Of a DNA stretch of 64,000 nucleotides, positions 1 to 9,700 are shown one piece after another. Origin of the DNA: Microvirga subterranea (GTDB taxonomy: Bacteria > Pseudomonadota > Alphaproteobacteria > Rhizobiales > Beijerinckiaceae); NCBI RefSeq assembly GCF_003350535.1, contig NZ_QQBB01000001.1, positions 358,727 through 422,726 of the forward strand, written 5' to 3'. Every line of letters begins with the position of its first letter. Position 1 is the stretch's first letter. A model generated the notes under the pieces. That model searched no databases, was not told the origin of the DNA, and saw only the letters and a program-made list of their open reading frames with translations. The translations under genes were made by a program, and so were the position numbers.

Positions 1-788
1 TTCAGCACGTCGGCGATCTTCGGGTTCTCCTTGAGGACGGCCTCGCGGACGATGGGCGCCGGCGCATAGACGGGCTGCACGTTCTTGTCGTCTTCGAGCA
101 CCACCAGTCCGGAGGGCGCGATGCCGCCGTCCGTGCCATAGACCATCGCGGCGTTCGCCCCGTTGGTCTGCTCGGCCGCCGCCTTGATGGTCGCGGCCGT
201 GTCGCCGCCGGACAGCACGATGAGCTGCTCGGGCTTCATCTTGAAATTGTAGGCGGCCTGGAAGGCCGGCAGGGCCGCCGCGGAATTCACGAACTCGGCC
301 GAGGCGGCGAGCACCACCTTGCCGCCGCCCGAAACCCATTTGCCGAAATCGGACAGGCTCGCGAGCTTGTTCTGCGAGGCTACGTCCTTGCGCAGCGCGA
401 TGGCCCAGGTGTTGTTGGCCGGCGACGGGGTGAGCCAGACGATCTTGTTGGCGTCGTAGTCGAGCTTCTTGGCCGCCTCGTAGCCCTTGGCGGCGTCCTT
501 CCAGATCGGGTCGTCGGCCTTGTTAAAGAAGAAGCCCGCATTGCCGGTATATTCCGGATAGATGTCGATCTCGCCCGCCGTGATCGCCTTGCGAACCACG
601 GGGGTCGCACCGAGCTGGATGCGGTCCTGCGTTTTGATGCCGTTGGCATTGAGGGTCAGCAGGATGATGTTGCCCAGCACTGCGCCCTCGGTGTCGATCT
701 TCGAGGACACGACCACGTCGGCCCTGGCGGACAGGGCCGTCAGACCGAGGGCGACGGCGACGGTCAACGATTTCAGGACGGCTTTCAT
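1..788 (-). CDS. OsmF/YehZ-type glycine betaine ABC transporter substrate-binding protein (3' end missing)
   Basis: This is a periplasmic binding protein of the OpuAC family, the group that delivers glycine betaine or choline-like osmolytes to an ABC importer. Reading from the ATG at 788 there is a typical signal peptide (about residues 1-23, ending ALSARA-D). The mature part starts VVVSSKIDTEGAVLGN and carries the family segment IDIYPEYTGNAGFFF near residue 75. The open frame runs off the left edge after 262 codons, so the C-terminus and the rest of the transporter lie outside the window. The true ligand cannot be told from this fragment. Family assignment is firm and substrate is inference. 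Confidence 0.88.
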   Translation of the reverse strand, partial: MKAVLKSLTVAVALGLTALSARADVVVSSKIDTEGAVLGNIILLTLNANGIKTQDRIQLGATPVVRKAITAGEIDIYPEYTGNAGFFFNKADDPIWKDAAKGYEAAKKLDYDANKIVWLTPSPANNTWAIALRKDVASQNKLASLSDFGKWVSGGGKVVLAASAEFVNSAAALPAFQAAYNFKMKPEQLIVLSGGDTAATIKAAAEQTNGANAAMVYGTDGGIAPSGLVVLEDDKNVQPVYAPAPIVREAVLKENPKIADVL

Positions 789-910
789 GGAGATCCCCTA
801 GGAGTTCGGCGCAACGGCCCTGCTGTTTTAGGTCACGCCGCGCCATTAGGCAGAGGGTGCCGCCAAGAAGTTCCCCGAAATAGACGATAAAAATGCGGGA
901 GCACGCAACA

Positions 911-946
911 AGGCACCGCCGTTTTCCCCAGGGGAAGGCGGTGCCT
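911..946. terminator. Perfect 10-bp hairpin downstream of the DUF4170 gene
   Basis: AGGCACCGCC (911-920) pairs exactly with GGCGGTGCCT (937-946), and the interior TTCC/GGAA can extend the stem. It lies 29 bases beyond the DUF4170 stop, between that gene and the start of the osmolyte-binding gene, both on the minus strand. It probably ends aceA-operon transcription. There is no clear T-run on either side, so a non-canonical terminator or mRNA-stabilising hairpin is equally possible. Confidence 0.5.
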
Positions 947-974
947 GTTCAGATGCGCGGAGGAAGCGGCCGGC

Positions 975-1181
975 TCAAGCGGTTACGGCCGGCGGCTCCT
1001 GGGCGATGGTGAAGCGGACCTGCGCCTGCGGGCGGTGATCCTCGGAGAGGGTGCGCCAGGTGCGCTCGGCGTCGGTGCGGCTGTCGAAGGGGCCGACCAC
1101 CCGCTCCGTGCCCTGAACTAGCTGTTCGCAGTCGCAGGAGGTGTATTCACCACCGACCACCCAGAAACGTGACTTTTGCAT
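975..1181 (-). CDS. DUF4170 domain protein, 68 aa
   Basis: This small soluble protein of unknown function matches the DUF4170 family, with N-terminal MQKSRFWVVGGEYTS followed by a short conserved domain. I chose the ATG at 1181 because GGAG sits six bases upstream. The alternative ATG at 1193 has no ribosome binding site, and family members begin at the KxRFWVVGGEY segment. It lies 42 bases downstream of the isocitrate lyase gene on the same strand and is probably co-transcribed with it. No catalytic residues can be recognised and no function is claimed. Confidence 0.82.
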   Translation of the reverse strand: MQKSRFWVVGGEYTSCDCEQLVQGTERVVGPFDSRTDAERTWRTLSEDHRPQAQVRFTIAQEPPAVTA

Positions 1182-1223
1182 GCTGATCTCCATCGGTGAA
1201 AAGGGTTTTGGGATTTGGGAGGC

Positions 1224-2543
<1,320 letters not shown>

Positions 2544-2673
2544 GGTTTATCCTTCCGTTTACATCCGTTGACAAAGGGGGCCTGCAAACCGCAATCTCTT
2601 TGTGCGAGCAGTGCTTCTGAAGGTAATAATCATCAGCGAAGCTATTGTTTCAACGAGAGTTTCAGGAAGAAAA

Positions 2674-2694
2674 GTCGTGTTGTCACAACACGAC
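2674..2694. promoter_or_regulatory. 21-bp perfect palindrome, candidate operator
   Basis: GTCGTGTTG-TCA-CAACACGAC has 9-base arms that match perfectly around a 3-base centre. It sits 37 bases upstream of the regulator start and 131 bases upstream of aceA. Its symmetry suits a dimeric helix-turn-helix protein, and the adjacent RamB-like gene product is the obvious candidate binder. That link is inference. Confidence 0.55.
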
Positions 2695-2714
2695 ACAGCA
2701 CTGAGAGTAAAACT

Positions 2715-2728
2715 GTAAAGAAATTTAC
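2715..2728. promoter_or_regulatory. Second small palindrome abutting the regulator start codon
   Basis: GTAAA-GAAA-TTTAC ends two bases before the ATG at 2731 and occupies the place where a Shine-Dalgarno sequence would be expected; none is visible. It may be an autoregulatory operator, or simply the AT-rich -10 region of a leaderless transcript. Confidence 0.35.
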
Positions 2729-2730
2729 CT

Positions 2731-4164
2731 ATGGATGAGAGCAGAAAGCTGTTCGTCGGACCCCGCCTCAAACGCCTGCGGCGGGAGCGCAATCTCAGCC
2801 AGGCCCGCATGGCCGAGGAGCTTGGCCTGTCGCCGAGCTACCTGAACCTGATGGAGCGCAACCAGCGCCCGATCACGGCGCAGGTCCTGATCCGGCTGGC
2901 CCATGCCTATTCGCTGGACCCGCGGGAATTCGCCACGGACGATCACGAGCGAACCGTCTCCGAGCTGGACGAGGTCTTCGCCGACCCGCTCTTTCGCAGC
3001 GCTCCGGTGTCCCGGATCGAGCTGCGCGAAACCGTGGAGAGCGCCCCGACCCTGGTCGATGCGGTCAACCGGCTCTACCGCGCCTATCAGGCCTTGCGGG
3101 GCGCGAGCGAGGCCATGACGCCGCGCCTGAACGACCGGGACCGGGCCGAGGACGCGCCGCAGGACAACCCGGTCGACCGGGTGCGCCACCTGATCCACGA
3201 GGCCAAGAACCATTTTCCGGAGCTGGACGAGGCCGCCGAGTCCCTCGCGTCCGATCTTGCGCTCACCGGGCACGAGCCGTTCTACGCGGTCAGTGAGCGC
3301 CTGCATGCCAAGCACAGCATCCGGGTGCGCATCATGCCGGTCGACGTGATGCCGGATTCCCTGCGCCGCTTCGACCATCACCGGCGGCAGCTCCTGATCT
3401 CCGAGATGGTGGAGCCCTCGGGCCGCACCTTCCAGGCCGCCTACCAGCTCGCCTTCGCGGAGATGCGCGAGACCATCGACGCCCTGGCGGCCCGGCTGGA
3501 GCCCGAGGACGGTCCGGCGCGGCGGCTCCTGCGCGTCTCTTTCGGCAACTACTTCGCCGGCGCCCTGATGATGCCCTACGGCAGGTTCCACGCGGCCGCG
3601 GAGGCGCTGGGCTACGACGTGGAGGTGCTGGGGGCCCGGTTCGGGGCGAGCTTCGAGCAGGTGGCGCACCGGCTCACCACCCTGGCCCGTCCGGGGGCGC
3701 GCGGCATCCCGTTCTTCCTGGTGCGGGTCGATTCCGCCGGCAACGTGTCGAAGCGGTTCTCGTCGGGCCGCTTCCCGTTCTCGCAGTTCGGCGGCACATG
3801 CCCGCTCTGGAACCTGCACAGCACCTTGCGGACGCCCGGCCAGGTGGTGACGCAGGTGATCGAGCTGCCGGACAGCTCGCGCTGGTTCTCGGTCGCCCGC
3901 TCGGTCAAGCGCGCCTTCACCCCGTGGGGCATGCCCGATCCGCAATTCGTGGTGGGCTTAGGGTGCGAGTTGAAATACGCCCATCGGCTCGTCTACGCCC
4001 GCGGCCTCGACCTCTCGGCCCCGGACCCGACCCCGATCGGCATCAATTGCCGCCTGTGCGAGCGGGTCGCCTGCCCGCAGCGCGCCGCGCCGCCGCTGAT
4101 GCACGCGCTGATCGTCGACGAAATGAAGCGGGGCGTGTCGCCATTCGAATTCGACGCGACGTGA
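2731..4164 (+). CDS. RamB/ScfR-type short-chain acyl-responsive transcriptional regulator
   Basis: A 477-residue XRE-family regulator. An N-terminal helix-turn-helix (about residues 9-65, with LSQARMAEELGLSPSYLNL) is followed by an IrrE-like middle region and a C-terminal DUF2083 domain. That last domain carries the cysteine cluster CRLCERVACPQRA. This is the architecture of RamB, which controls glyoxylate and acetate genes in actinobacteria, and of short-chain fatty acyl regulators. At the place where IrrE proteases carry HExxH, the sequence reads AFAEMRE, so the zinc protease motif is missing and the middle region is probably an effector-binding relic. Divergence from aceA supports control of the glyoxylate shunt. 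The ATG has no visible ribosome binding site. Confidence 0.88.
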   Translation: MDESRKLFVGPRLKRLRRERNLSQARMAEELGLSPSYLNLMERNQRPITAQVLIRLAHAYSLDPREFATDDHERTVSELDEVFADPLFRSAPVSRIELRETVESAPTLVDAVNRLYRAYQALRGASEAMTPRLNDRDRAEDAPQDNPVDRVRHLIHEAKNHFPELDEAAESLASDLALTGHEPFYAVSERLHAKHSIRVRIMPVDVMPDSLRRFDHHRRQLLISEMVEPSGRTFQAAYQLAFAEMRETIDALAARLEPEDGPARRLLRVSFGNYFAGALMMPYGRFHAAAEALGYDVEVLGARFGASFEQVAHRLTTLARPGARGIPFFLVRVDSAGNVSKRFSSGRFPFSQFGGTCPLWNLHSTLRTPGQVVTQVIELPDSSRWFSVARSVKRAFTPWGMPDPQFVVGLGCELKYAHRLVYARGLDLSAPDPTPIGINCRLCERVACPQRAAPPLMHALIVDEMKRGVSPFEFDAT

Positions 4165-4168
4165 TCGA

Positions 4169-4681
4169 TCAGGCCGGGCGGTCGTGCCGGTAGAAGGCGT
4201 TGGGAATACCGTCGACGTCCCGGATGCCCGTGAACGCCATCCCGGCCTTTTCGAGGACTCTGCGGGATGCGACATGCCCGGCCACCGCGAAGCCGATCAC
4301 GTGGTCGACGGGCTCGACCCGGTAGATCCAGCCGAGCAGCGCGCCGGCGGCCTCGGTCGCATAGCCCTGCCCCCAGAGAGAGCGCATGAAGCTGTAGCCG
4401 AGCTCGAGCTCGCCTGTCTCGGAGAAGAGCCCGAACCCGGCGCGGCCGAGGAACGCGCCGTCCCGGTCCGTGACCTTGAACTTCGTCCAGCCATGGGCCG
4501 CGTAATCGGCCCGGAAGCCGTCGAACTTGGCCTTCAGGTACGGCTCGTCCCAGGGCGGATCGCCCATCGCCAGGAAATGCTGTACCTCCGGGTCGCCGTG
4601 GAGGGACGCAAACAGCGGGAAATCCTCCGCCGTCCAGGGGTGGAAGCACAGGCGCGCGCTGGTCAGGATCGGCGTCGTCAT
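4169..4681 (-). CDS. GNAT-family N-acetyltransferase (RimJ/RimL-like)
   Basis: This 170-residue acetyltransferase of the Acetyltransf_3 type begins TSARLCFHPWTAEDF. The acetyl-CoA binding segment is SLWGQGYATEAA, followed by the typical NxxSxRVLEKxGM element, here HVASRRVLEKAGM with His replacing the usual Asn. It could acetylate a ribosomal protein N-terminus, an antibiotic or a metabolite; nothing in the sequence decides this. It is the last gene of a three-gene minus-strand run, starting nine bases after the amidotransferase stop. Confidence 0.85.
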   Translation of the reverse strand: MTTPILTSARLCFHPWTAEDFPLFASLHGDPEVQHFLAMGDPPWDEPYLKAKFDGFRADYAAHGWTKFKVTDRDGAFLGRAGFGLFSETGELELGYSFMRSLWGQGYATEAAGALLGWIYRVEPVDHVIGFAVAGHVASRRVLEKAGMAFTGIRDVDGIPNAFYRHDRPA

Positions 4682-4690
4682 GGGCAGCGT

Positions 4691-5431
4691 TCAGCGCTCG
4701 GCGGCGAGCCAATGGTCCAGGAAGGCGTCGAGCCAGAGCCGGACATGGGGATCGTACTGGAAACGGCCGTTGATCTGCCGGACGCGGTCCTGCGCGCCGG
4801 GCATGGCGAGGCGCTCGGCCGCCACCACCGTCCAGCGGCAGATCATGGCGTGAGTGACCTCCGGGTGGAACTGCAGGCCGAAGGCCGCCTCGCCCACCCG
4901 GATGGCCTGGGTCGGAAAGTCGTCGCCGGACGCGAGGGTCTCGGCTCCCGTAGGGCAGTCGAAGCCCTCCCGGTGCCAGTGATAGACGTGGGTCGGCCAA
5001 GGCGCGCCGAGATCCTCGCCGAAGACCTTGCCGGCCGGGGTCGGAAGCAGCGGGTAATAGCCGATCTCCGCCCTGCCCTCCGGGTGCTGCCAGACGCCGG
5101 CGCCGAGGTGCTTGGCGAGCATCTGGGCTCCGAGGCACAGGCCGAGGAAGGGCTTCTTCTCGGTAAGCGGCACCCGGATCCAGTCGATCTCCGCCTTCAC
5201 GAAATCGTCAGGATCGTTGGCGCTCATGGGCCCGCCGAAGATCATCGCGCCGCCATGCTTCTCCAGGGTCTCCGGCAGCGGGTCGCCGAACCGGGGCCGC
5301 CGGATGTCCAGGACATGGCCGCGCTCCTGCAGCAGGCGCCCCACCCGCCCGGGGGTCGAGTGCTCCTGGTGGAGAACGATGAGGATGGGGTCCTTGGGCT
5401 TGGGCGCGCGCCGCGCTGCCGGCCTAGCCAC
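4691..5431 (-). CDS. Class I glutamine amidotransferase-like protein
   Basis: This 246-residue stand-alone GATase1 domain has the nucleophile C99 in FLGLCLGAQM and the H189/E191 pair in LQFHPEVT, so the catalytic triad is complete. Proteins of this type, often annotated as GMP-synthase-like glutamine amidotransferases, hydrolyse glutamine or gamma-glutamyl compounds. There is no synthetase domain here and no guaA-type partner nearby. The start is a GTG at 5431 that overlaps the preceding TerB gene by eight bases, so the two are probably translationally coupled. The physiological substrate is unknown. Confidence 0.85.
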   Translation of the reverse strand: MARPAARRAPKPKDPILIVLHQEHSTPGRVGRLLQERGHVLDIRRPRFGDPLPETLEKHGGAMIFGGPMSANDPDDFVKAEIDWIRVPLTEKKPFLGLCLGAQMLAKHLGAGVWQHPEGRAEIGYYPLLPTPAGKVFGEDLGAPWPTHVYHWHREGFDCPTGAETLASGDDFPTQAIRVGEAAFGLQFHPEVTHAMICRWTVVAAERLAMPGAQDRVRQINGRFQYDPHVRLWLDAFLDHWLAAER

Positions 5432-5894
5432 GGGCCTGGTCCGGAACGAGGTTCCTGAGGGCCTCTTCCTTAATGGCGGCGATCTCCGCCTCCGGGAGGT
5501 CGAGGAGCCGGCCGGTGCGCCAGATCAGGTCGTCCTCGAATTCATGGACCGCGCCGTCGATGGCGGCGATGCGATAGGCCAGCGCCAGGAGGCGCGGCCG
5601 GTCTTCGGAAGGAACGTCCTGGGCGATGCGGTCGATCAGGGAGGTGGAGGGCTCCAGGGTCCCCTCGATCTCGGCGGCGTGCCGCAGCAGGCGCTCCGCC
5701 TGTTCGCGGGTCAGGCCAAACCGGGAGCCGAGGAGCACGCGGAGCCCCTCCTCCTCGACCTTCAGCGTCCGGCCGTCGGCGCGGGCGATGAGGATCAGGA
5801 GGACCGCAACGGTCAGGCGCTCGTCGGTTTCGGCGGAATCGTCAACGGGGAGAGAATCGTGGAAGAAGTCGCGCAAGCGGGTGATGACGGACAT
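5424..5894 (-). CDS. TerB-family tellurite-resistance-like protein, 156 aa
   Basis: This is an all-helical TerB/DjlA-N-like protein. Two repeated acidic helices are visible: AVLLILIARADGRTLKVEEE, and later ALAYRIAAIDGAVHEFEDD. They give the family pattern of Asp/Glu pairs thought to bind a metal. I placed the start at the ATG at 5894 (MSVITRLRDFF). A longer in-frame extension to 6026 is arginine-rich and unlike the family. It is the first gene of the TerB-amidotransferase-GNAT run. Despite the family name, a role in tellurite resistance is not implied by this context. Confidence 0.83.
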   Translation of the reverse strand: MSVITRLRDFFHDSLPVDDSAETDERLTVAVLLILIARADGRTLKVEEEGLRVLLGSRFGLTREQAERLLRHAAEIEGTLEPSTSLIDRIAQDVPSEDRPRLLALAYRIAAIDGAVHEFEDDLIWRTGRLLDLPEAEIAAIKEEALRNLVPDQARG

Positions 5895-6253
5895 GGCCGG
5901 AATATTCGGGTGCCGCGCCCGTCTTCGCAAGAGGCCCCTCATGAGCGTCGTGAAAGGCGCCCCTGCTTCGGCGGCAGGCCTGATCCTTCCGGCAGACCGG
6001 ACGGGCTCTAAGGCGAAGAGTCGCACGGGATCTCGAGAGGCGCTCCGGCCTCGCCGTCACTTTCACGAATAAAGTCAAGCTCTTCCGGACCTAGGCAAGC
6101 GACGCTCCCCACCCTAAGTTAACCCCTGCTGACATCGCATGACCGTTTCGCCGCATGCCCCTCTGTTGCAGGACGGCGTGGCAGTGATATTAGCATTCAA
6201 TTCCCTGGCTCCGGCAAAGACCGGCTGCCCTTACGGCATGAGAAAGAGCACCT
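5895..6253. other. 359-base intergenic region
   Basis: The gap between two divergently transcribed genes (TerB on the minus strand, response regulator on the plus strand). It must contain both promoters. The stretch near 6105-6215 is more AT-rich (TAAGTTAACC and GATATTAGCATTCAATT) and is the likeliest promoter of the response regulator. No credible small gene or strong hairpin was found. Confidence 0.4.
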
Positions 6254-6640
6254 GTGACTGAAAGTATCACCAGCAGCGACCTTAGCGGCCTCAAGATCCT
6301 CGTCGTCGAGGATGAGGCGGCCATCTCGCTCCTGCTCGAGGACATGCTGCTCGATTTCGGCTGCGAGGTGATCGGTCCCGCAGCGCGCCTGTCCGCGGCC
6401 CTCGATGCCGTCGCGAACGAGAAGGTCGACCTCGCCATTCTGGACGTGAACGTGGCAGGCGAACCGATCTACCCAGTCGCTGAGGCTCTCGCCCAGCGCT
6501 CGATCCCGTTCGTCTTCTCGACGGGCTACGGCAGCGCCGGCATCCGCGACACGTTCCGGGACCGCCCCGTCCTGCAGAAGCCGTTCGCTCAGAACGATCT
6601 CAAGCAGAAGCTGCTGATGGCCCGCAAAGTGAATCCGTGA
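6254..6640 (+). CDS. Single-domain response regulator (FAT GUY type)
   Basis: A 128-residue receiver domain with no output domain. The acidic pair is in ILVVEDEAA, the phospho-acceptor Asp in LAILDVN, the switch Ser/Thr in FVFSTGYG and the invariant Lys in QKPF. The FxTGYG signature marks the alphaproteobacterial FAT GUY group of stand-alone receivers, which act as phosphate shuttles or protein-interaction switches for HWE-type kinases. No histidine kinase is adjacent, so it is an orphan here. The start is a GTG at 6254. The FecR/cyclase genes begin 147 bases downstream on the same strand, but co-transcription is uncertain. Confidence 0.9.
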   Translation: MTESITSSDLSGLKILVVEDEAAISLLLEDMLLDFGCEVIGPAARLSAALDAVANEKVDLAILDVNVAGEPIYPVAEALAQRSIPFVFSTGYGSAGIRDTFRDRPVLQKPFAQNDLKQKLLMARKVNP

Positions 6641-6787
6641 GGATTCCAGGTCACGCACTCCAATTTTTCGTCCCCGATGTGCCGTAGAGCACGGCATATC
6701 GTTACGGAAATCGTTTTGAGGTTACGTTATTCCTGCTAAGGTTCGCCGCCTTCAGGGTACCTTGTAACTTCCAAGCCGATCTTCCCC

Positions 6788-9700
6788 ATGCATCCTCGCT
6801 CCCTCCGGTTCCTGGTCGCCACCAGCGCCCTCGCCCTTTCCCTGGCCGGCGCGCAGGCGCAATCGCCCGTTCCGCGAGCGGCTCCCGCCGCAGGCGCCAT
6901 CGTGGCCGCCAAGGGCGGCGAGGAACTGCGCTTCGTGCGGGAGGAGGCCTGGCGGTCGGCCGAGCTTAGGCAGGACCTGCTCGGCGGCGACGCGCTGCGC
7001 ACCAACGCCATCGGCAACCTGGCGATCCTGTTCTCCGACCAGACCCAGATCCGCGTCGGGCGTAACTCGACCCTGACGGTGAACGAGATCGCCGGCGCCG
7101 GCGCCGGGACGACCCAGCTCAACCTCCAGGCCGGCAACATCTGGGCGCGCGCCAACCGGGGCGGAACGGGCGTGGACGTCAAGACGCCGGCCGCAGTGGC
7201 GGCGATCCGCGGGACCGACTGGTCCCTGTCGGTGGACGGTTCGGGCAAGACGTCGCTCATCGTCCTGGAGGGCGTGGTCGAGCTCTCGAACCCACAGGGC
7301 TCGGTGACGGTCCGGCAGGGCGAAGGCGCCGTCGCGTCCATTGGCCAGGCGCCGACGAAGTTCGTGCTCGTGAACTCCAACGACCGCGAGCAGATGCTCT
7401 TCTACATGACGCTGCGGGACGCGTTCACCTCGACCTCGGTGTCGCCCCTGACCGGTCCGGCGCTGCGTGCGGAGCGCACCCGGATCGCCGCGATCCCGCC
7501 GGAGAACCGGCGGGCCGAGGACTGGCTGAACCTTGCGGAGATCGCCCCCTCGTTCGACGGCCGCGCCGCCGGCGTCGCCGCCCTGGCGGAGGCCCGCCGC
7601 TTTCCGCTCAACGCCCGCCAGAGGGCGCGGGCGGACCTGGTCGAGGCCGTGCTGGCCGGCGCGCAGCGGCGCTGGAGCGAGTCGGCGGCTCTCTTCGCCC
7701 GTGCCGAACGCGGCGGGCTCGATCCCAAGCGCCGCATCAGCGCCGCCTACGGGCGCTACATCGCGCAGTCGCTCGCGGACCCGAAGCGGATCTATCCCGA
7801 GCCGAAGCTCAGCCCGAACGATCCCGAGGCCGCCCTGGCCCACGCCTATGTGGTGGCCTTTCGCGAGGATCTAACCGCGGCCGCCGAGGTGATCCGGCAG
7901 GCCGAGAAGCGCTTTCCCAACGACACCCGGATCGCCGTCCTGTCGGCGCAGCTCGCCTTCGCGCTCAACCGGCGCGAGGAGATGCGCGAGGCCATCGCCC
8001 GCGCGGTCGCCATCGATCCGGACGATCCGGCCGTCGTGATGGCGCACGCCAACATCAAGGGCGACATCGACGGGCGGGTGAATGAAGCGATCGACGACCT
8101 GCGCCGCGTCGCGGCCGTCGCGCCGGGCGACCCGGACGTCTGGAACGACATCGGCCTGTTCGAATCCACCCGCGACCGCCCCATCGCCGCCGAGGAGGCC
8201 CTGCGCCGGTCCATCGCGGAGGATCCCGAAAGCCCGATCGCCTACGTCAATCTCGCGCTCCTGATCCTCGACCAGAACCGGGTCGACGAGGCCGGCGTCC
8301 TGATCGAGAAGGCGCTCGAACTCGATCCGGCGTTCCACATCGGCTACGTGGCCAAGGGGCGCTACCTCCTGCAGAAGGGCGAGGCCGCCCGGGGGCTCGA
8401 CTTCATCCTCATGGGCTCCGCCGCCAACCCGGCCCATTCGCAGGGCCTGCTCGCCGCGGCGATCGCCTATTACCAGAACGGCGACGAGGAACTGGCCGAT
8501 CAGGCGCTGGACAATGCCGACCGCCTCGACCCGAACGATCCGATCGTCTCCATCGTCCGCACGGCCATCGCCATCGACCAGTACCGGGCCGACGAGGCGG
8601 TGCTGAGCGCCCGGGAGGCCGTGCGCCGGTTCCGCCAGCGCGGCGGGGATTTCGCCGGGATCGCCGTGAACCGGCAGGCCGGCTCCTACCCGGCCCAGGC
8701 CTACCGGTTCATCGGCCTGAACGAGTGGGGCCGCTTCTACGGCGACCGGGTCTTCGACCCCTTCACGGCTTCGGGCTATTTCGACCAGGCCGCCGCCCAG
8801 CGTCCGACCCTTCTCACCGCGCGGCCGACCGTCGCGACCGTCGAGGGAGAGACCGCGGACCTGACGGCCTTCAACCTCGTCGTGCAGGGCCTGTTCTTCG
8901 ATCCTCTCGCGGTGTCGGGCCGGATCGGCCGCCTCGATCTCCTGCGCCGCCCCTTCCTGGATGTGGAGGTCGGCGGCAGCCTGCTGTTCCGGGACAACCG
9001 GGTCGGCTGGGGGACGGAGGCCAACGTCCAGGGCTTCACCAACGAACCGATGCCCACCTCGTTCTCCCTTGCGGCAAACCGCCTGCGCGGCGACGGACGC
9101 AACCCGATCGACAAGGAGGAGGCGGACAGCGCCTCGTTCTTCGTCGGCTCGTCCCCCTCCGCCACGGACCGCTTCCTCGTCTTCGGGGCGGCCGCCAGCG
9201 CGGAGCCGGGCCTCGCGCGGATCGACACCCGGACCCGCTTCTTCACGGGCCAACAGGAGACCACTGCCCTGACCGGCGGGGCCGGCTGGAGCCACAGCTT
9301 CAGCGACCGCAACGTCCTCACGGGCGCGGTCTTCGCCCAGCGCAGCTTCGACCGCCGCTACTCGCAGGCGACCTCCGCCGATCTGTTCCCGCTCATCGTG
9401 GGCGGGGAGCAACGGGAGCGGCGCTGGACCGAGGGCGTCGTCGCGGCTTTGGGCCATACGGTCGGGTTCGGTGACCTGACCCTCCGCTACGGCTTCGAAG
9501 GACAGGCCGGACGATCCTTCAACAGCGCGTTCGGAAACAGCTTCGTTCTCAACGCACAGACCAATCGCATCGAGCGCGCCGACATCAACGAACGCACGGA
9601 GGCGGATTTCCGCGCCACCCGTCTCTATGCGGACGCCTTCTGGCGGCCGTCGGACTGGTTCGAAGCCGAGGTCGGAGTGCAGCGGACGTCCGTCGACGTG

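Larger units (their letters stand above)
2544..2730. promoter_or_regulatory. Divergent aceA / regulator promoter region
   Basis: This 187-base gap is far more AT-rich than its surroundings and must hold the promoters of both aceA (minus) and the regulator (plus). It contains two inverted repeats, listed separately, both close to the regulator start. No further promoter elements could be assigned confidently by eye. Confidence 0.6.

Noticed and set aside
4691..5431. Calling the amidotransferase a GMP synthase (guaA)
   Set aside because: Only the GATase1 domain is present; the ATP pyrophosphatase and dimerisation domains are absent.
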